64,000 nt of DNA from contig NZ_AP018254.1 in the NCBI RefSeq assembly GCF_002368395.1, positions 2,356,001 to 2,420,000 of the forward strand. Reading direction: 5' to 3'. The notes beneath the pieces were generated by a model, which saw only the letters and a list, made by a program, of their open reading frames with translations, searched no databases and was not told the origin of the DNA. Positions 44,802 to 53,854 of this stretch are shown here, piece after piece; within the stretch, counting starts at the first letter, position 1; each line of letters starts with the position of its first letter. The DNA comes from Calothrix sp. NIES-3974. GTDB lineage: Bacteria; Cyanobacteriota; Cyanobacteriia; Cyanobacteriales; Nostocaceae. Made by a program: the position numbers and the translations under genes.

Positions 44802-46372
44802 CTATCCATTAGTCACATCTTTCTTAACAAAGTCTGAAAAGCGATTATAGAAATGATTTCAGTAGAGGGATTAAGCATTAAGATTAGACAAAACTCAGAA
44901 AGTATGCATTTAGATTTGATGGGCTAGCTTCCAAGTTACGGCGATATCGTGCAATCGTCGTAACCCTCTCCAAATCGTCTTGACTCCAGGTTCCCCATCA
45001 CCTTTACGACCCAGAAAACCACCTAGTCGAGCAATCATTCGTACAGCTTCTCTTAATGTTGGTGGCTGATCTGGTGGAATTGGGTTTTTGTTCACACTTA
45101 CACATAAAGATTGCCATTCAACTGTAGTTAAAACCGTTTCACAACTTTGTTCTGGATTATCCCTTGCTTGGTAAGTTAACCATAATAATCGCCATGCCAC
45201 AATCGAATATGTCGCTAATGCCATTGATAGGCGTTTTCCTGTCTCCAGTTGTAATTCCTCGATTCGACAACCGCTTTTCAATGTATAGTGATAACGCTCG
45301 ATTAACCAACGATATGTATACCATTCAACACATTTTACCGCATCTTCAAGGCTATTAATTTCCAATGTCGTTAACAATAACCAACTGATTGGTTTTATCT
45401 CCGATGGTGGACTCTTTTCTTCTGCTAATATCACCTGTAGTTTTACTGGTTTACAAAGCGAACGCCCGAGCTTATTTTTTGGTACTTCTATTTCAACTGT
45501 TTCGTATCTAATTGTTAGTTTTGCTATCCTTTCTGGTCTTTCTGGATTTCTTCTTACCTTGACTTCTACTTCTCCCTGAGTTGGACTTGACCTGATCGCC
45601 TCATGTAGATAATTCGCTGTATGGCTAACTTTTCTATTATGAGTTCCTCTGATTAGTAAGTGGCTATTTTCTGGTCTTTCCTGATTAAATAAATCAAATA
45701 TATCTGCTTCTGAGTCTGCTACTGTTATGATTTTTATCTTTTCTGGTAGTAATTTATTTGTTCTCTCTAGCCCTTCCAACCATCTTTGGCTTTCTTTTTC
45801 TTCTGTTTGTCTTTTTCTACGTGTTTTTGCTATTCCTAAATCTTCGATATTTCTTGACCATACTTGTTGGTCTATTACTCCCAGTGGAACTCCTTTTATG
45901 CTTGATAATAACGTTGAATGTACTTTTAATCCTAAACTTTTTCTCTGGTCTAGATATCCAATTCCTTCTGTTGCTGGATGACTTGTTACATCCATATTTG
46001 TTGTGTCTTGTATTGCTAATACTATCTCGTGTTCTTTTGCCCTTTCGATTGTACTTTTGATATGTCCATTGCTTATATCTGATGGTTTTATATACGGCGA
46101 ACTCCACAAATCATATGCTGCTGTTGTCGCTGCTACGCTCCCACATGCTTGAGGTACACTCGATGTTGGTTGTGCTGCTAAATCTTCTACCATCTTTATC
46201 AAACGCTTGTTTCGCCGTTTATCTCCCAAATCCAAGTGCTTCAATTCCCTTGCTGCCCATTTTTCCATTTTTTACACCCTATCTTTCCTCTCTCAAAACT
46301 ATACCTATCAAGCCTTTCGTCTTCTTTTAAGTATTTTTACTTTTTGTTAAGAAAGATCCGGGTAATGGATAG
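44802..46372 (-). mobile_element. IS4-family (IS50/Tn5-like) insertion sequence, copy A
   Basis: 1571 bp. Imperfect terminal inverted repeats of about 30 bp: CTATCCATTAGTCACATCTT left, and CTATCCATTACCCGGATCTT on the reverse strand at the right. A perfect 9-bp target duplication CACCTACGG flanks it (44793-44801 and 46373-46381), the duplication length typical of IS50/Tn5. One transposase gene, reverse. Length is identical to copy B (47653-49223) and the encoded proteins are identical, so transposition was recent. Confidence 0.95.
44910..46268 (-). CDS. IS4-family transposase (copy A)
   Basis: 452 residues. N-terminal Tn5-like DNA-binding region (WAARELKHLDLGDKRRNKRL, then SVPQACGSVAATTAAYDLW). 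DDE catalytic residues: Asp88 (AIQDTTNMD), Asp185 (TVADSEAD) and Glu324 within a YREK signature at Tyr317, Arg320, Glu324, Lys331 (YTYRWLIERYHYTLK). The reading frame is intact, so it should be functional. The C-terminal part (about 370-452) corresponds to the Tn5 dimerisation domain. Confidence 0.96.
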   Translation of the reverse strand: MEKWAARELKHLDLGDKRRNKRLIKMVEDLAAQPTSSVPQACGSVAATTAAYDLWSSPYIKPSDISNGHIKSTIERAKEHEIVLAIQDTTNMDVTSHPATEGIGYLDQRKSLGLKVHSTLLSSIKGVPLGVIDQQVWSRNIEDLGIAKTRRKRQTEEKESQRWLEGLERTNKLLPEKIKIITVADSEADIFDLFNQERPENSHLLIRGTHNRKVSHTANYLHEAIRSSPTQGEVEVKVRRNPERPERIAKLTIRYETVEIEVPKNKLGRSLCKPVKLQVILAEEKSPPSEIKPISWLLLTTLEINSLEDAVKCVEWYTYRWLIERYHYTLKSGCRIEELQLETGKRLSMALATYSIVAWRLLWLTYQARDNPEQSCETVLTTVEWQSLCVSVNKNPIPPDQPPTLREAVRMIARLGGFLGRKGDGEPGVKTIWRGLRRLHDIAVTWKLAHQI

Positions 46373-46512
46373 CACCTACGGAGAGGGAGAAATATAGTCC
46401 CCTCCCCGTAATCGGGGAGGGTTAGGGTGGGGTTCTTTCTATGCGTCTTCATATTAAATTGGTATTAGAACACTTCCTGTTCCCTTGAAACCTCATAATT
46501 CATGTTTACTTT

Positions 46513-47190
46513 TTAATACTGCTGTAACTGCTGCATAAACCAATTAGCTGCTGCGGTGTTTGTTTCCGTACCCAGTCGTTCTAAAGTTTGCTCGACTAAC
46601 GCGATTGGTAATCCGGTTAAAACTTGAGATTGGGTAATTTCCGTATATTTACCCGTTTCTCCCAAACCAAAGGCAAATAATCGCATTCCTTTGGTATCGA
46701 TGACCCAATATTCCTGAATTCCCAAACTGGCATAAAGTTGTTTTTGCTCATCCAGGTCTATACTCAAAGTCGTGTCGGCAATTTCTCCGACCAAATCGGG
46801 AATGCGGTCAGAGGCTAAATCAATGCGTCGCTTCACACCAGGTTGCCATTTGGGGATATTTTCGCCTTTGTACAGGACTAAATCTGGCGCACAGGCTTGG
46901 GTTTGGGGTTTTTCGATTAAACACCGTCCGTAGGATTGTAAACTCTCCTCTGGGTGTAAAAATGCCCAAAAGCCAAAAATAATCGTCATTAAATCGCTAA
47001 ACGATGCATGATTTGGCCCTTCCGTTCCCATATCCACCCATAGCCACCCCTGATGAAATGATATTTTACGCCATTTCCCTTCCGGATTATCCCGAACGCT
47101 GAGATAATCTTGCCAACTTGCACCGTGTCGCTCTGTTATGAGGTTAGAGGGGTGGGTTTGCTCTAGGGAAATTATCATGGTTGTTTCCAA
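46513..47190 (-). CDS. Uma2-family putative nuclease
   Basis: 225 residues of the Uma2/DUF820 family, restriction-endonuclease-like fold, very abundant in cyanobacteria. Catalytic-type pattern: PDLVGEIADTTLSIDLDEQK with the D/E core (APDLVLY upstream and PDLVGEI) and Lys in the following helix, then YASLGIQEYWVIDTKGMRLF. Biological role unknown; often linked with mobile DNA. It lies between the two IS copies, but the outer target-site sequences do not match, so cargo status is not proven. Confidence 0.9.
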   Translation of the reverse strand: METTMIISLEQTHPSNLITERHGASWQDYLSVRDNPEGKWRKISFHQGWLWVDMGTEGPNHASFSDLMTIIFGFWAFLHPEESLQSYGRCLIEKPQTQACAPDLVLYKGENIPKWQPGVKRRIDLASDRIPDLVGEIADTTLSIDLDEQKQLYASLGIQEYWVIDTKGMRLFAFGLGETGKYTEITQSQVLTGLPIALVEQTLERLGTETNTAAANWFMQQLQQY

Positions 47191-47652
47191 TTTGAGATTT
47201 TGGATTCGTAGTTAACTGTTAACTAAAGTTGACCGTTGCAGGAGATTGGATATTTTTTGGAGGTGCTAGGAAATAGAGAGTAGGAATTTATACTTTATAC
47301 AACCGATAAATGAGCTTCTTTGTTGAGATAGGGCTGGAAAAGAATCAGCATTACTACGTCTGTCATACCATTTCACTCAAATTTTGATACATTTTCTTCC
47401 CCAGTTCCCAAAAGCTTCCCATCAGGTATCAACTCCAAAGTAAAAAGGTATAACCTGTCAACAGTCAACAAACCAGGTTCCACTGTGTTGTACTTAACCT
47501 ACATTAATTATAATTGCCTCACTCCATATGAATTTTGCGTTTTGACTGAATTTTACTAGCAACAGATCCAGAATCTGAGACACGATATAGCGTTTCCCAA
47601 GTAAGTGAAATATGACCCTACCGAACCTCTCGATCTCCCTCCCCGATATCGG
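47191..47652. other. Intergenic region with MITE family D copy and IS-flanking repeat
   Basis: MITE-like repeat at 47365-47451. At 47571-47588 a decayed P2 palindrome (GAGACACGATATAGCG) occurs. The last bases (CTCCCTCCCCGATATCGG) abut IS copy B and resemble the centre of MITE family B. Confidence 0.5.
47365..47451. repeat. MITE-like repeat family D, copy 2
   Basis: ATACCATTTCACTCAAATTT at the left, TCAGGTATCAACTCCAAAGT then AAAAAGGTAT at the right. Very close to copies 3 and 4. Confidence 0.7.
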
Positions 47653-49223
47653 CTATCCATTACCCGGATCTTTCTTAACAAAAAGTAAAAATACTTAAAA
47701 GAAGACGAAAGGCTTGATAGGTATAGTTTTGAGAGAGGAAAGATAGGGTGTAAAAAATGGAAAAATGGGCAGCAAGGGAATTGAAGCACTTGGATTTGGG
47801 AGATAAACGGCGAAACAAGCGTTTGATAAAGATGGTAGAAGATTTAGCAGCACAACCAACATCGAGTGTACCTCAAGCATGTGGGAGCGTAGCAGCGACA
47901 ACAGCAGCATATGATTTGTGGAGTTCGCCGTATATAAAACCATCAGATATAAGCAATGGACATATCAAAAGTACAATCGAAAGGGCAAAAGAACACGAGA
48001 TAGTATTAGCAATACAAGACACAACAAATATGGATGTAACAAGTCATCCAGCAACAGAAGGAATTGGATATCTAGACCAGAGAAAAAGTTTAGGATTAAA
48101 AGTACATTCAACGTTATTATCAAGCATAAAAGGAGTTCCACTGGGAGTAATAGACCAACAAGTATGGTCAAGAAATATCGAAGATTTAGGAATAGCAAAA
48201 ACACGTAGAAAAAGACAAACAGAAGAAAAAGAAAGCCAAAGATGGTTGGAAGGGCTAGAGAGAACAAATAAATTACTACCAGAAAAGATAAAAATCATAA
48301 CAGTAGCAGACTCAGAAGCAGATATATTTGATTTATTTAATCAGGAAAGACCAGAAAATAGCCACTTACTAATCAGAGGAACTCATAATAGAAAAGTTAG
48401 CCATACAGCGAATTATCTACATGAGGCGATCAGGTCAAGTCCAACTCAGGGAGAAGTAGAAGTCAAGGTAAGAAGAAATCCAGAAAGACCAGAAAGGATA
48501 GCAAAACTAACAATTAGATACGAAACAGTTGAAATAGAAGTACCAAAAAATAAGCTCGGGCGTTCGCTTTGTAAACCAGTAAAACTACAGGTGATATTAG
48601 CAGAAGAAAAGAGTCCACCATCGGAGATAAAACCAATCAGTTGGTTATTGTTAACGACATTGGAAATTAATAGCCTTGAAGATGCGGTAAAATGTGTTGA
48701 ATGGTATACATATCGTTGGTTAATCGAGCGTTATCACTATACATTGAAAAGCGGTTGTCGAATCGAGGAATTACAACTGGAGACAGGAAAACGCCTATCA
48801 ATGGCATTAGCGACATATTCGATTGTGGCATGGCGATTATTATGGTTAACTTACCAAGCAAGGGATAATCCAGAACAAAGTTGTGAAACGGTTTTAACTA
48901 CAGTTGAATGGCAATCTTTATGTGTAAGTGTGAACAAAAACCCAATTCCACCAGATCAGCCACCAACATTAAGAGAAGCTGTACGAATGATTGCTCGACT
49001 AGGTGGTTTTCTGGGTCGTAAAGGTGATGGGGAACCTGGAGTCAAGACGATTTGGAGAGGGTTACGACGATTGCACGATATCGCCGTAACTTGGAAGCTA
49101 GCCCATCAAATCTAAATGCATACTTTCTGAGTTTTGTCTAATCTTAATGCTTAATCCCTCTACTGAAATCATTTCTATAATCGCTTTTCAGACTTTGTTA
49201 AGAAAGATGTGACTAATGGATAG
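47653..49223 (+). mobile_element. IS4-family (IS50/Tn5-like) insertion sequence, copy B
   Basis: 1571 bp, opposite orientation to copy A. Ends CTATCCATTACCCGGATCTT and (reverse strand) CTATCCATTAGTCACATCTT. The right flank continues into MITE family B sequence (49224-49282). No exact 9-bp duplication is seen: the left flank is CGATATCGG and the right flank GATTACGGG. The insertion therefore decayed, or a rearrangement replaced one flank. Confidence 0.93.
47757..49115 (+). CDS. IS4-family transposase (copy B)
   Basis: Protein identical over 452 residues to copy A (44910-46268), with the same DDE and YREK residues and intact frame. The start codon lies 104 nt inside the left end. Confidence 0.96.
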   Translation: MEKWAARELKHLDLGDKRRNKRLIKMVEDLAAQPTSSVPQACGSVAATTAAYDLWSSPYIKPSDISNGHIKSTIERAKEHEIVLAIQDTTNMDVTSHPATEGIGYLDQRKSLGLKVHSTLLSSIKGVPLGVIDQQVWSRNIEDLGIAKTRRKRQTEEKESQRWLEGLERTNKLLPEKIKIITVADSEADIFDLFNQERPENSHLLIRGTHNRKVSHTANYLHEAIRSSPTQGEVEVKVRRNPERPERIAKLTIRYETVEIEVPKNKLGRSLCKPVKLQVILAEEKSPPSEIKPISWLLLTTLEINSLEDAVKCVEWYTYRWLIERYHYTLKSGCRIEELQLETGKRLSMALATYSIVAWRLLWLTYQARDNPEQSCETVLTTVEWQSLCVSVNKNPIPPDQPPTLREAVRMIARLGGFLGRKGDGEPGVKTIWRGLRRLHDIAVTWKLAHQI

Positions 49224-49502
49224 GATTACGGGGAGGGTTAGGGTGGGGTTCTTTACTATGCGTCTTCATATTAAATTGGTATTAATACCGTTTGACTTTG
49301 AGGTTGATACCTACAACCAAACAGGAAAACAGTTAATTCCCGCTCCCGTCATGGACTATTCCCCCATTTCTCACAAAACCCTAAAACTCATAGGGAATAG
49401 GGAATAGGGAGTAGGGAGTAGTGAGTATAGGGGAAATTAGTCCATCACTCAAGGCTTACAACTTAATCGTGAGAAATCCAGGTATTCCCGACTCCCTCTA
49501 GA
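49224..49502. other. IS flank, MITE B right half and heptamer repeats
   Basis: 49224-49282 is the right half of a MITE family B copy ending ATTAAATTGGTAT. 49388-49430 is GGGAATAG/GGGAGTAG heptamer repeat DNA. The short frame at 49216-49407 is repeat sequence, not a gene. Confidence 0.6.
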
Positions 49503-49916
49503 TCAACTATTAAGAATACTGAGGACAAATAGAGTGCCACTACAAAAAGAACTGACTCCAAACATCAAAGAGCGCAGAGGTGGGATGTTGAGGATATAAA
49601 AAATCGAAAATAGGAAGCGTGCAACTACAAATGCGATCGCGGCGATTTTGGCTGATGTGCTGTCTACCCCGGTGACATAGGCCATTAATGCGGCGGCTGC
49701 AAATATCATAAACCCTTCAAAACAATTTTGGTGGGCCCATGTGGCTCTTTGTCCATAAGGTGGTAACTTATCAAATAATGCCCGTGGTGCAGCCATATCA
49801 AAGCCGACTTGAAAACGAGCATAGGCAACAAATAAATAGGGAAAATAAATCGAGATTGCACCTGCGGCGATCGCGTACAACAAAATTTGAGAAGTCGGTA
49901 ATGCCAAAAAACTCAT
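49503..49916 (-). CDS. MAPEG-family membrane protein
   Basis: 137 residues, four membrane helices. The MAPEG pattern is clear in the loop RALFDKLPPYGQRATWAHQN, then CFEGFMIFAAAALMAYVTGV (about 45-84), and in RFLFSIFYILNIPPLRSLMF. Members conjugate glutathione or act on eicosanoid-like lipids in eukaryotes; in cyanobacteria a glutathione-dependent detoxification role is plausible but not shown. Monocistronic by spacing. Confidence 0.88.
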   Translation of the reverse strand: MSFLALPTSQILLYAIAAGAISIYFPYLFVAYARFQVGFDMAAPRALFDKLPPYGQRATWAHQNCFEGFMIFAAAALMAYVTGVDSTSAKIAAIAFVVARFLFSIFYILNIPPLRSLMFGVSSFCSGTLFVLSILNS

Positions 49917-50475
49917 GAGTTTATACCATTTTGGATTTTGGATTTTGGATTTTGGATTATAAAGCCCTTATTCTAAAAGGGTTTCATATTTCAAACTGTC
50001 GCATTATTTTCGCAAATAGTTGTTAAGTTTCAGTTTCCAATTTTCTTTCCAATCAATTTTCCAATCAATTATTTCCCCTCATAAGACATAAAAGGAGACT
50101 ATTTTTTAATTCACCTGAGTTTGAGAACACCAAAAACACGGTACAGTCTCTATTTTTAGTTATAAACCTTATTATCTCGCCCCAGACATGATGAAATGAA
50201 ATAAATTGAACCAAAACAGACATTAAATTGACAGCAAAAACAATGATGTTGGCAAAAAACCAACACCCAAATCTCCCTAGCGTGTTATTAATTAAACAGT
50301 CGCCAATAGCACGCCATTGAAAATGGGGTGTGAGGCATCGAAATCAAAGTTGAAACTAGTTTTCCATGTTTTTTGGACACAGCCACACATGTAGCTAGCT
50401 AACGGCGCTTTGCACCTCAATAACTTATTCCTACTCCCTACTCCCTAATCCCCACTCCCTATTTTCTCGCATTAA
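49917..50475. other. Intergenic region, AT-rich with heptamer repeats
   Basis: 49927-49960 is TTTTGGA tandem repeat DNA adjacent to the MAPEG start codon; 50433-50463 is CCCTACTCCCTAATCCCCAC heptamer DNA. No gene is visible between. Confidence 0.5.
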
Positions 50476-50982
50476 TTAATCAAAATAAAATAACGTCACC
50501 ACCTTTCTTTGTTCTTCAGCGTCACGACAGGTTTGCAGGAGGGTGCGACTGTCATGGTAGGCAAAACAGATGAGTTGTTGACAACGGGAGATAATTTCCT
50601 TGTTGCACAAGTAACTGGCTTCAGCTAACGATAAACCATCATTGCTGGGGTTTTCTACCAGATGCATCACCTGTTCCAGTTGTTGGCGTGATTCTAGGGG
50701 TTGACGTTCTAAGCTTTGGGGTAAAATCACCGTCAAAGCATTGGGGTCAGCTCGCATTGCTCCCTTAATCGCAGCCGAGTTGATCCCCGTCGCACCGGAT
50801 GTAATGATGCGATTTCCTGCCAATACAAGGGCATAGGTCATCATTTCAATCAGGTTTTGGTGCGTAATCGGGACATGGCGCGAACCTAGCATGGCAATTC
50901 GTTTAGAACCGGTTTGCTGAATGGTCGCCAACTCTTGCGCCAAAGTATCGATATTATTGATAAGGTCTATTGACTGGCTCAA
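50476..50982 (-). CDS. DprA-like (DNA recombination-mediator) short protein
   Basis: 168 residues with a Rossmann fold of the LOG/DprA superfamily: RIAMLGSRHVPITHQNLIEM (about 28-47), LVLAGNRIITSGATGINSAA (about 52-71, the nucleotide-binding SGxxxGID-like turn) and VILPQSLERQP. It is much shorter than bona fide DprA, lacking SAM and winged-helix domains. Cyanobacterial entries carry the name DNA recombination-mediator protein A; a role in natural transformation is unproven. It is separated from the divergent TIGR04168 gene by 226 bp. Confidence 0.8.
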   Translation of the reverse strand: MSQSIDLINNIDTLAQELATIQQTGSKRIAMLGSRHVPITHQNLIEMMTYALVLAGNRIITSGATGINSAAIKGAMRADPNALTVILPQSLERQPLESRQQLEQVMHLVENPSNDGLSLAEASYLCNKEIISRCQQLICFAYHDSRTLLQTCRDAEEQRKVVTLFYFD

Positions 50983-51208
50983 AGACGGACTTAAATTACA
51001 AATAAAACAACCAAGATATTTTAACAGACACTGGGTCGTCTCTCACCAGATGTCGCAAGACTTTACCTGGGAAAAGTTGTATATATTGGGAAAATCCTCC
51101 ACAAATAATCCAATCGGTTAGCCGTGTGCTGATAATTGTGGTCAAAATGGATGTCAATAAACTTAAAGTCGCTGTGATCACACAGAAAAAAAGCCAAGGT
51201 AAAGTTAC

Positions 51209-52132
51209 ATGACCAGTCATTTAAAATCTTTGAAAATAGCAGTTATTGGCGATGTTCACGATCAATGGGAAATTGAGGATGAATTGGCGCTCAAGCGTTT
51301 AGAAGTGGATTTAGCTCTGTTTGTCGGGGATTTTGGCAATGAGTCGGTGGAAGTCGTCCGACAAATTGCGGCCTTAAATATTCCATTTGCTGCAATTATG
51401 GGTAATCACGATGCTTGGTTTACTGCGACGGAGTGGGGACGGAAAAAATGTCCCTACGACCGCAGCAAGGAGGATTGGGTACAACTACAATTAGATTTGT
51501 TGGGGGAAGCTCATGTAGGGTTTGGGAAATTGGATTTACCAGCTTTTAACCTGACGGTGGTGGGTAGTCGTCCCTTTAGCTGGGGGGGTCCAGAATGGAA
51601 ATTTGCTGATTTGTGTCGGGAGCGTTATGGAGTCAATGATTTAGATGCTTCTGCGGCCAAAATTTTTGCCTCGGTGAAACAAGCTCAGTACGAAACGATT
51701 ATATTTGTCGGTCATAATGGACCATCGGGATTAGGCGATCGCCCAGAGGACCCCTGTGGTAAAGATTGGCATCCCATTGGTGGTGACTATGGGGACCCGG
51801 ATTTTGCGGAGGCGATTTCCCAAAGTTTAACTTTTGGCAAAACCATCCCCTTGGTAACTTTTGGGCATATGCATCATACATTACGTCATACGAAAAAACA
51901 TATACGTAAACGGGTATTTCGCAGTCCGGAGGGAATTATTTATTTAAATGCGGCTTGTGTACCCCGTATTCTTGAGCGGGGAAATCATAAACTGCGAAAT
52001 TTTTCCCTCGTCACCCTAGAGGACAACAAGGTGACAAAAGCTGCAAGCCTTTGGATTGACCAGAATATGAATGTTGAGGAAGAAATTTTGTACACAGAAC
52101 CCGTTTCTTTGGTTTCAACTGGTCAAATATGA
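51209..52132 (+). CDS. TIGR04168-family metallophosphoesterase
   Basis: 307 residues. Calcineurin-like phosphoesterase motifs: GDVHDQWE (about 14-21), VGDFGNES (about 39-46), MGNHDAW (about 65-71), FVGHNGPSGLG (about 170-180) and FGHMHHTLRH (about 217-226). These bind two metal ions. The family occurs in photosynthetic organisms (cyanobacteria and plastids); its substrate is unknown. tRNA-Ser follows 81 nt downstream. Confidence 0.92.
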   Translation: MTSHLKSLKIAVIGDVHDQWEIEDELALKRLEVDLALFVGDFGNESVEVVRQIAALNIPFAAIMGNHDAWFTATEWGRKKCPYDRSKEDWVQLQLDLLGEAHVGFGKLDLPAFNLTVVGSRPFSWGGPEWKFADLCRERYGVNDLDASAAKIFASVKQAQYETIIFVGHNGPSGLGDRPEDPCGKDWHPIGGDYGDPDFAEAISQSLTFGKTIPLVTFGHMHHTLRHTKKHIRKRVFRSPEGIIYLNAACVPRILERGNHKLRNFSLVTLEDNKVTKAASLWIDQNMNVEEEILYTEPVSLVSTGQI

Positions 52133-52213
52133 GATATAATATTTTTTGGTTTGGACATTACTATCTAAAAAACGTCCAGGAACCCGATCAGCTGAGGGCG
52201 AATGGGTTTATCT

Positions 52214-52298
52214 GGAGAGGTGGCAGAGTGGTCGAATGCGCTCGACTTGAAATCGAGTGATGTGAAAGCATCCGTGGGTTCGAATCCCACCCTCTCCG
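52214..52298 (+). tRNA. tRNA-Ser (anticodon UGA)
   Basis: 85 nt class II tRNA. Acceptor stem GGAGAGG (52214-52220) pairs with CCTCTCC (52291-52297), discriminator G at 52298. The anticodon stem-loop CTCGA-CTTGAAA-TCGAG carries TGA, the long variable arm is TGATGTGAAAGCATC and the T arm is GTGGGTTCGAATCCCAC. The CCA end is not encoded. Decodes UCA and UCG-type serine codons. Confidence 0.98.
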
Positions 52299-52327
52299 TT
52301 TTTTCGAGGCAATCAATCCCCACCAGC

Positions 52328-52356
52328 ATCCCCTACTCCCTACTCCCTACTCCCTG
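52328..52356. repeat. CCCTACT heptamer tandem repeat
   Basis: CCCCTACTCCCTACTCCCTA and CTCCCTGTT, four units. Lies between tRNA-Ser and the ATPase gene and forms the end of its reading frame. Confidence 0.85.
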
Positions 52357-53043
52357 TTCCTTATTTTCCAGGGAGAGGTTAGGGTTCTTTACTTGACCCA
52401 GATTTAAGATATTTCGGGTCAATGCCGTAATTTCCCCCTGTTTAATTTTCCAGCAATTATCAGCGATATCGAGTAAGTCACCTGCGTCGTGGGTGACAAC
52501 TAGAAGTGTCCAATTTTGCTTCAGTTGAGCTAGTAGTTTTACCAATTGGCGACGCATTGACCAATCTAAACCAGCTGTAGGTTCATCGAGAAGTAAAATA
52601 TGGGGTTGACGGATGAGTTGGACCGCAAGGGCTAAACGACGCTGTTGTCCACCGCTTAAAGCATGGGGTGGCGCATTTAATGAGATATTTTCTAATCCTA
52701 CCGCACTTAATGCTTCACGAACGCGATCGCTGGTTAATTCCGGGTGTCCTAATCTCAGTTCTTCTAAAATCGTCCGTCCGCAAAAATGTCGTTCGGGAAA
52801 TTGAAATACTAATCCAGCTAATTGTTGCATCTGTTCAGGGATTAATTCCTGTTCATGCCAAAACATCGCTCCTGATGTCGGTTCGGCTAATCCAGAGAGA
52901 ATTTCCAGTAAGGTGCTTTTACCAGAACCACTCGGTCCAATAATTAATCCTAGCTGTTTAGGAGCTAATTCGAGATTAATATTATTGAGAATCGGTGCGG
53001 GACATGCGGTGGGATGATAACTAAGATTTCTAAGATAGAGCAT
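52333..53043 (-). CDS. Energy-coupling-factor-like ABC ATPase (CbiO/EcfA type)
   Basis: 236 residues. Walker A GPSGSGKST (36-44), Q-loop VFQFPERHFCG (typical of CbiO/EcfA), signature LSGGQQRRLALA, Walker B ILLLDEPTAGLD and H-loop VVTHDAGDLL. It would power cobalt, nickel, biotin or other vitamin uptake with an EcfT membrane partner, absent here. The last residues (LENKEQGVGSRE) are read from GGGAGTAGGG heptamer repeats (52328-52355), so the tail is repeat-derived. It faces tRNA-Ser convergently. Confidence 0.9.
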   Translation of the reverse strand: MLYLRNLSYHPTACPAPILNNINLELAPKQLGLIIGPSGSGKSTLLEILSGLAEPTSGAMFWHEQELIPEQMQQLAGLVFQFPERHFCGRTILEELRLGHPELTSDRVREALSAVGLENISLNAPPHALSGGQQRRLALAVQLIRQPHILLLDEPTAGLDWSMRRQLVKLLAQLKQNWTLLVVTHDAGDLLDIADNCWKIKQGEITALTRNILNLGQVKNPNLSLENKEQGVGSRE

Positions 53044-53854
53044 TTGTAATATATATTAATTTACCAATTTACCAGTAGTTCTGTAATCGTCAGCAACTTA
53101 CTGATTAACTACACCGTCTAGAACCAGATAGTTCCGAAGGATTTACAAAAATAACCGATTCCGCAAACAGGGAACAAAATATTGTGGTTAATCCCAGGTT
53201 CACCAATAACAGATTAGGGAGTACAGACGACCCGTCGGGTCGTCTGTACAGGGAGAGACACGATATATCGCGTCTGTACGGGGGTAATTACACCTACCTA
53301 CTTAGATTCGCAAACTGATTACTAGGAATTAGGGAGAAAATCAAGTTGTGACTCAAGACTAAGAACTCACTTCTTTCCCTAACTTGATCAAAACGAAGCT
53401 GTTCGCAGAAAACACCGTGCGCAGCGCGTCTACGTCAAAATCCAGCTCCAGCGGTACACACCCAACAATCACTACAATAACAAATGTGTTGGCTACCCAA
53501 GTCCCAAATTTAGTTGCTGATGCTCTGCTGTTCTTCGATCAAGAATGCAGGGTCGAGGTCAAAGACGGAATCAAGAATACAAAATACAGGAGACAGGATA
53601 CGCAATTTAAAATGTATAAATCAACCCATATAAATCACATGAATACTTGATTTGCTGTCAACAGTCAACCATCAAAATCATTACAATGTAGTCAATATAC
53701 AACTTAATGCGTAGCAACTTATATACTTTCCCCTCCGCTTTCAAAACCCCCTTTCCCAAATCGATATTTTCAACCTGGATCTGGTTTAAATGTCAAGATA
53801 AAATTTTAAGTAACTAAAAAAACAACCGCAACCGCATTTATTCTGAGGTGACGA
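53044..53854. other. 811-bp intergenic region with palindromes
   Basis: P1 palindrome at 53221-53249 and P2 palindrome at 53254-53277 lie side by side, followed by a small dispersed repeat fragment GTGCGCAGCGCGTCTACGTC (53418-53437). An 88-codon frame at 53384-53650 spans this repeat and is not credible. Confidence 0.55.
53221..53277. repeat. Adjacent P1 and P2 palindromes
   Basis: GTACAGACGACCC-GTC-GGGTCGTCTGTAC (53221-53249) followed 4 nt later by AGAGACACGATATATCGCGTCTGT (53254-53277, P2, one mismatch). The only place in the window where both families abut. Confidence 0.8.

Larger units (their letters stand above)
44748..46465. mobile_element. MITE family B copy interrupted by an IS
   Basis: The left MITE end ATACCAATTTAAT starts at 44748 and the right end ATTAAATTGGTAT finishes at 46465. 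Removing the IS at 44802-46372 and one 9-bp duplicate restores a MITE collinear with the reverse complement of 37075-37229. Confidence 0.75.

Noticed and set aside
45164-46330. Several open frames on the opposite strand of the transposases (and the same set near 47695-48861)
   Set aside because: They appear twice only because the IS is duplicated; all are shadows of the transposase gene.
44802-49223. Composite transposon carrying Uma2
   Set aside because: Outer flanks lack a common target duplication, and copy A carries its own perfect duplication, so two single insertions are the simpler reading.
52202-52396. Open frame over the tRNA-Ser gene
   Set aside because: The tRNA structure explains the sequence and the rest is heptamer repeat.
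53384-53650. Forward 88-codon frame
   Set aside because: It spans a dispersed repeat fragment and CAGGAGACAGGATAC-type words; no coding character.
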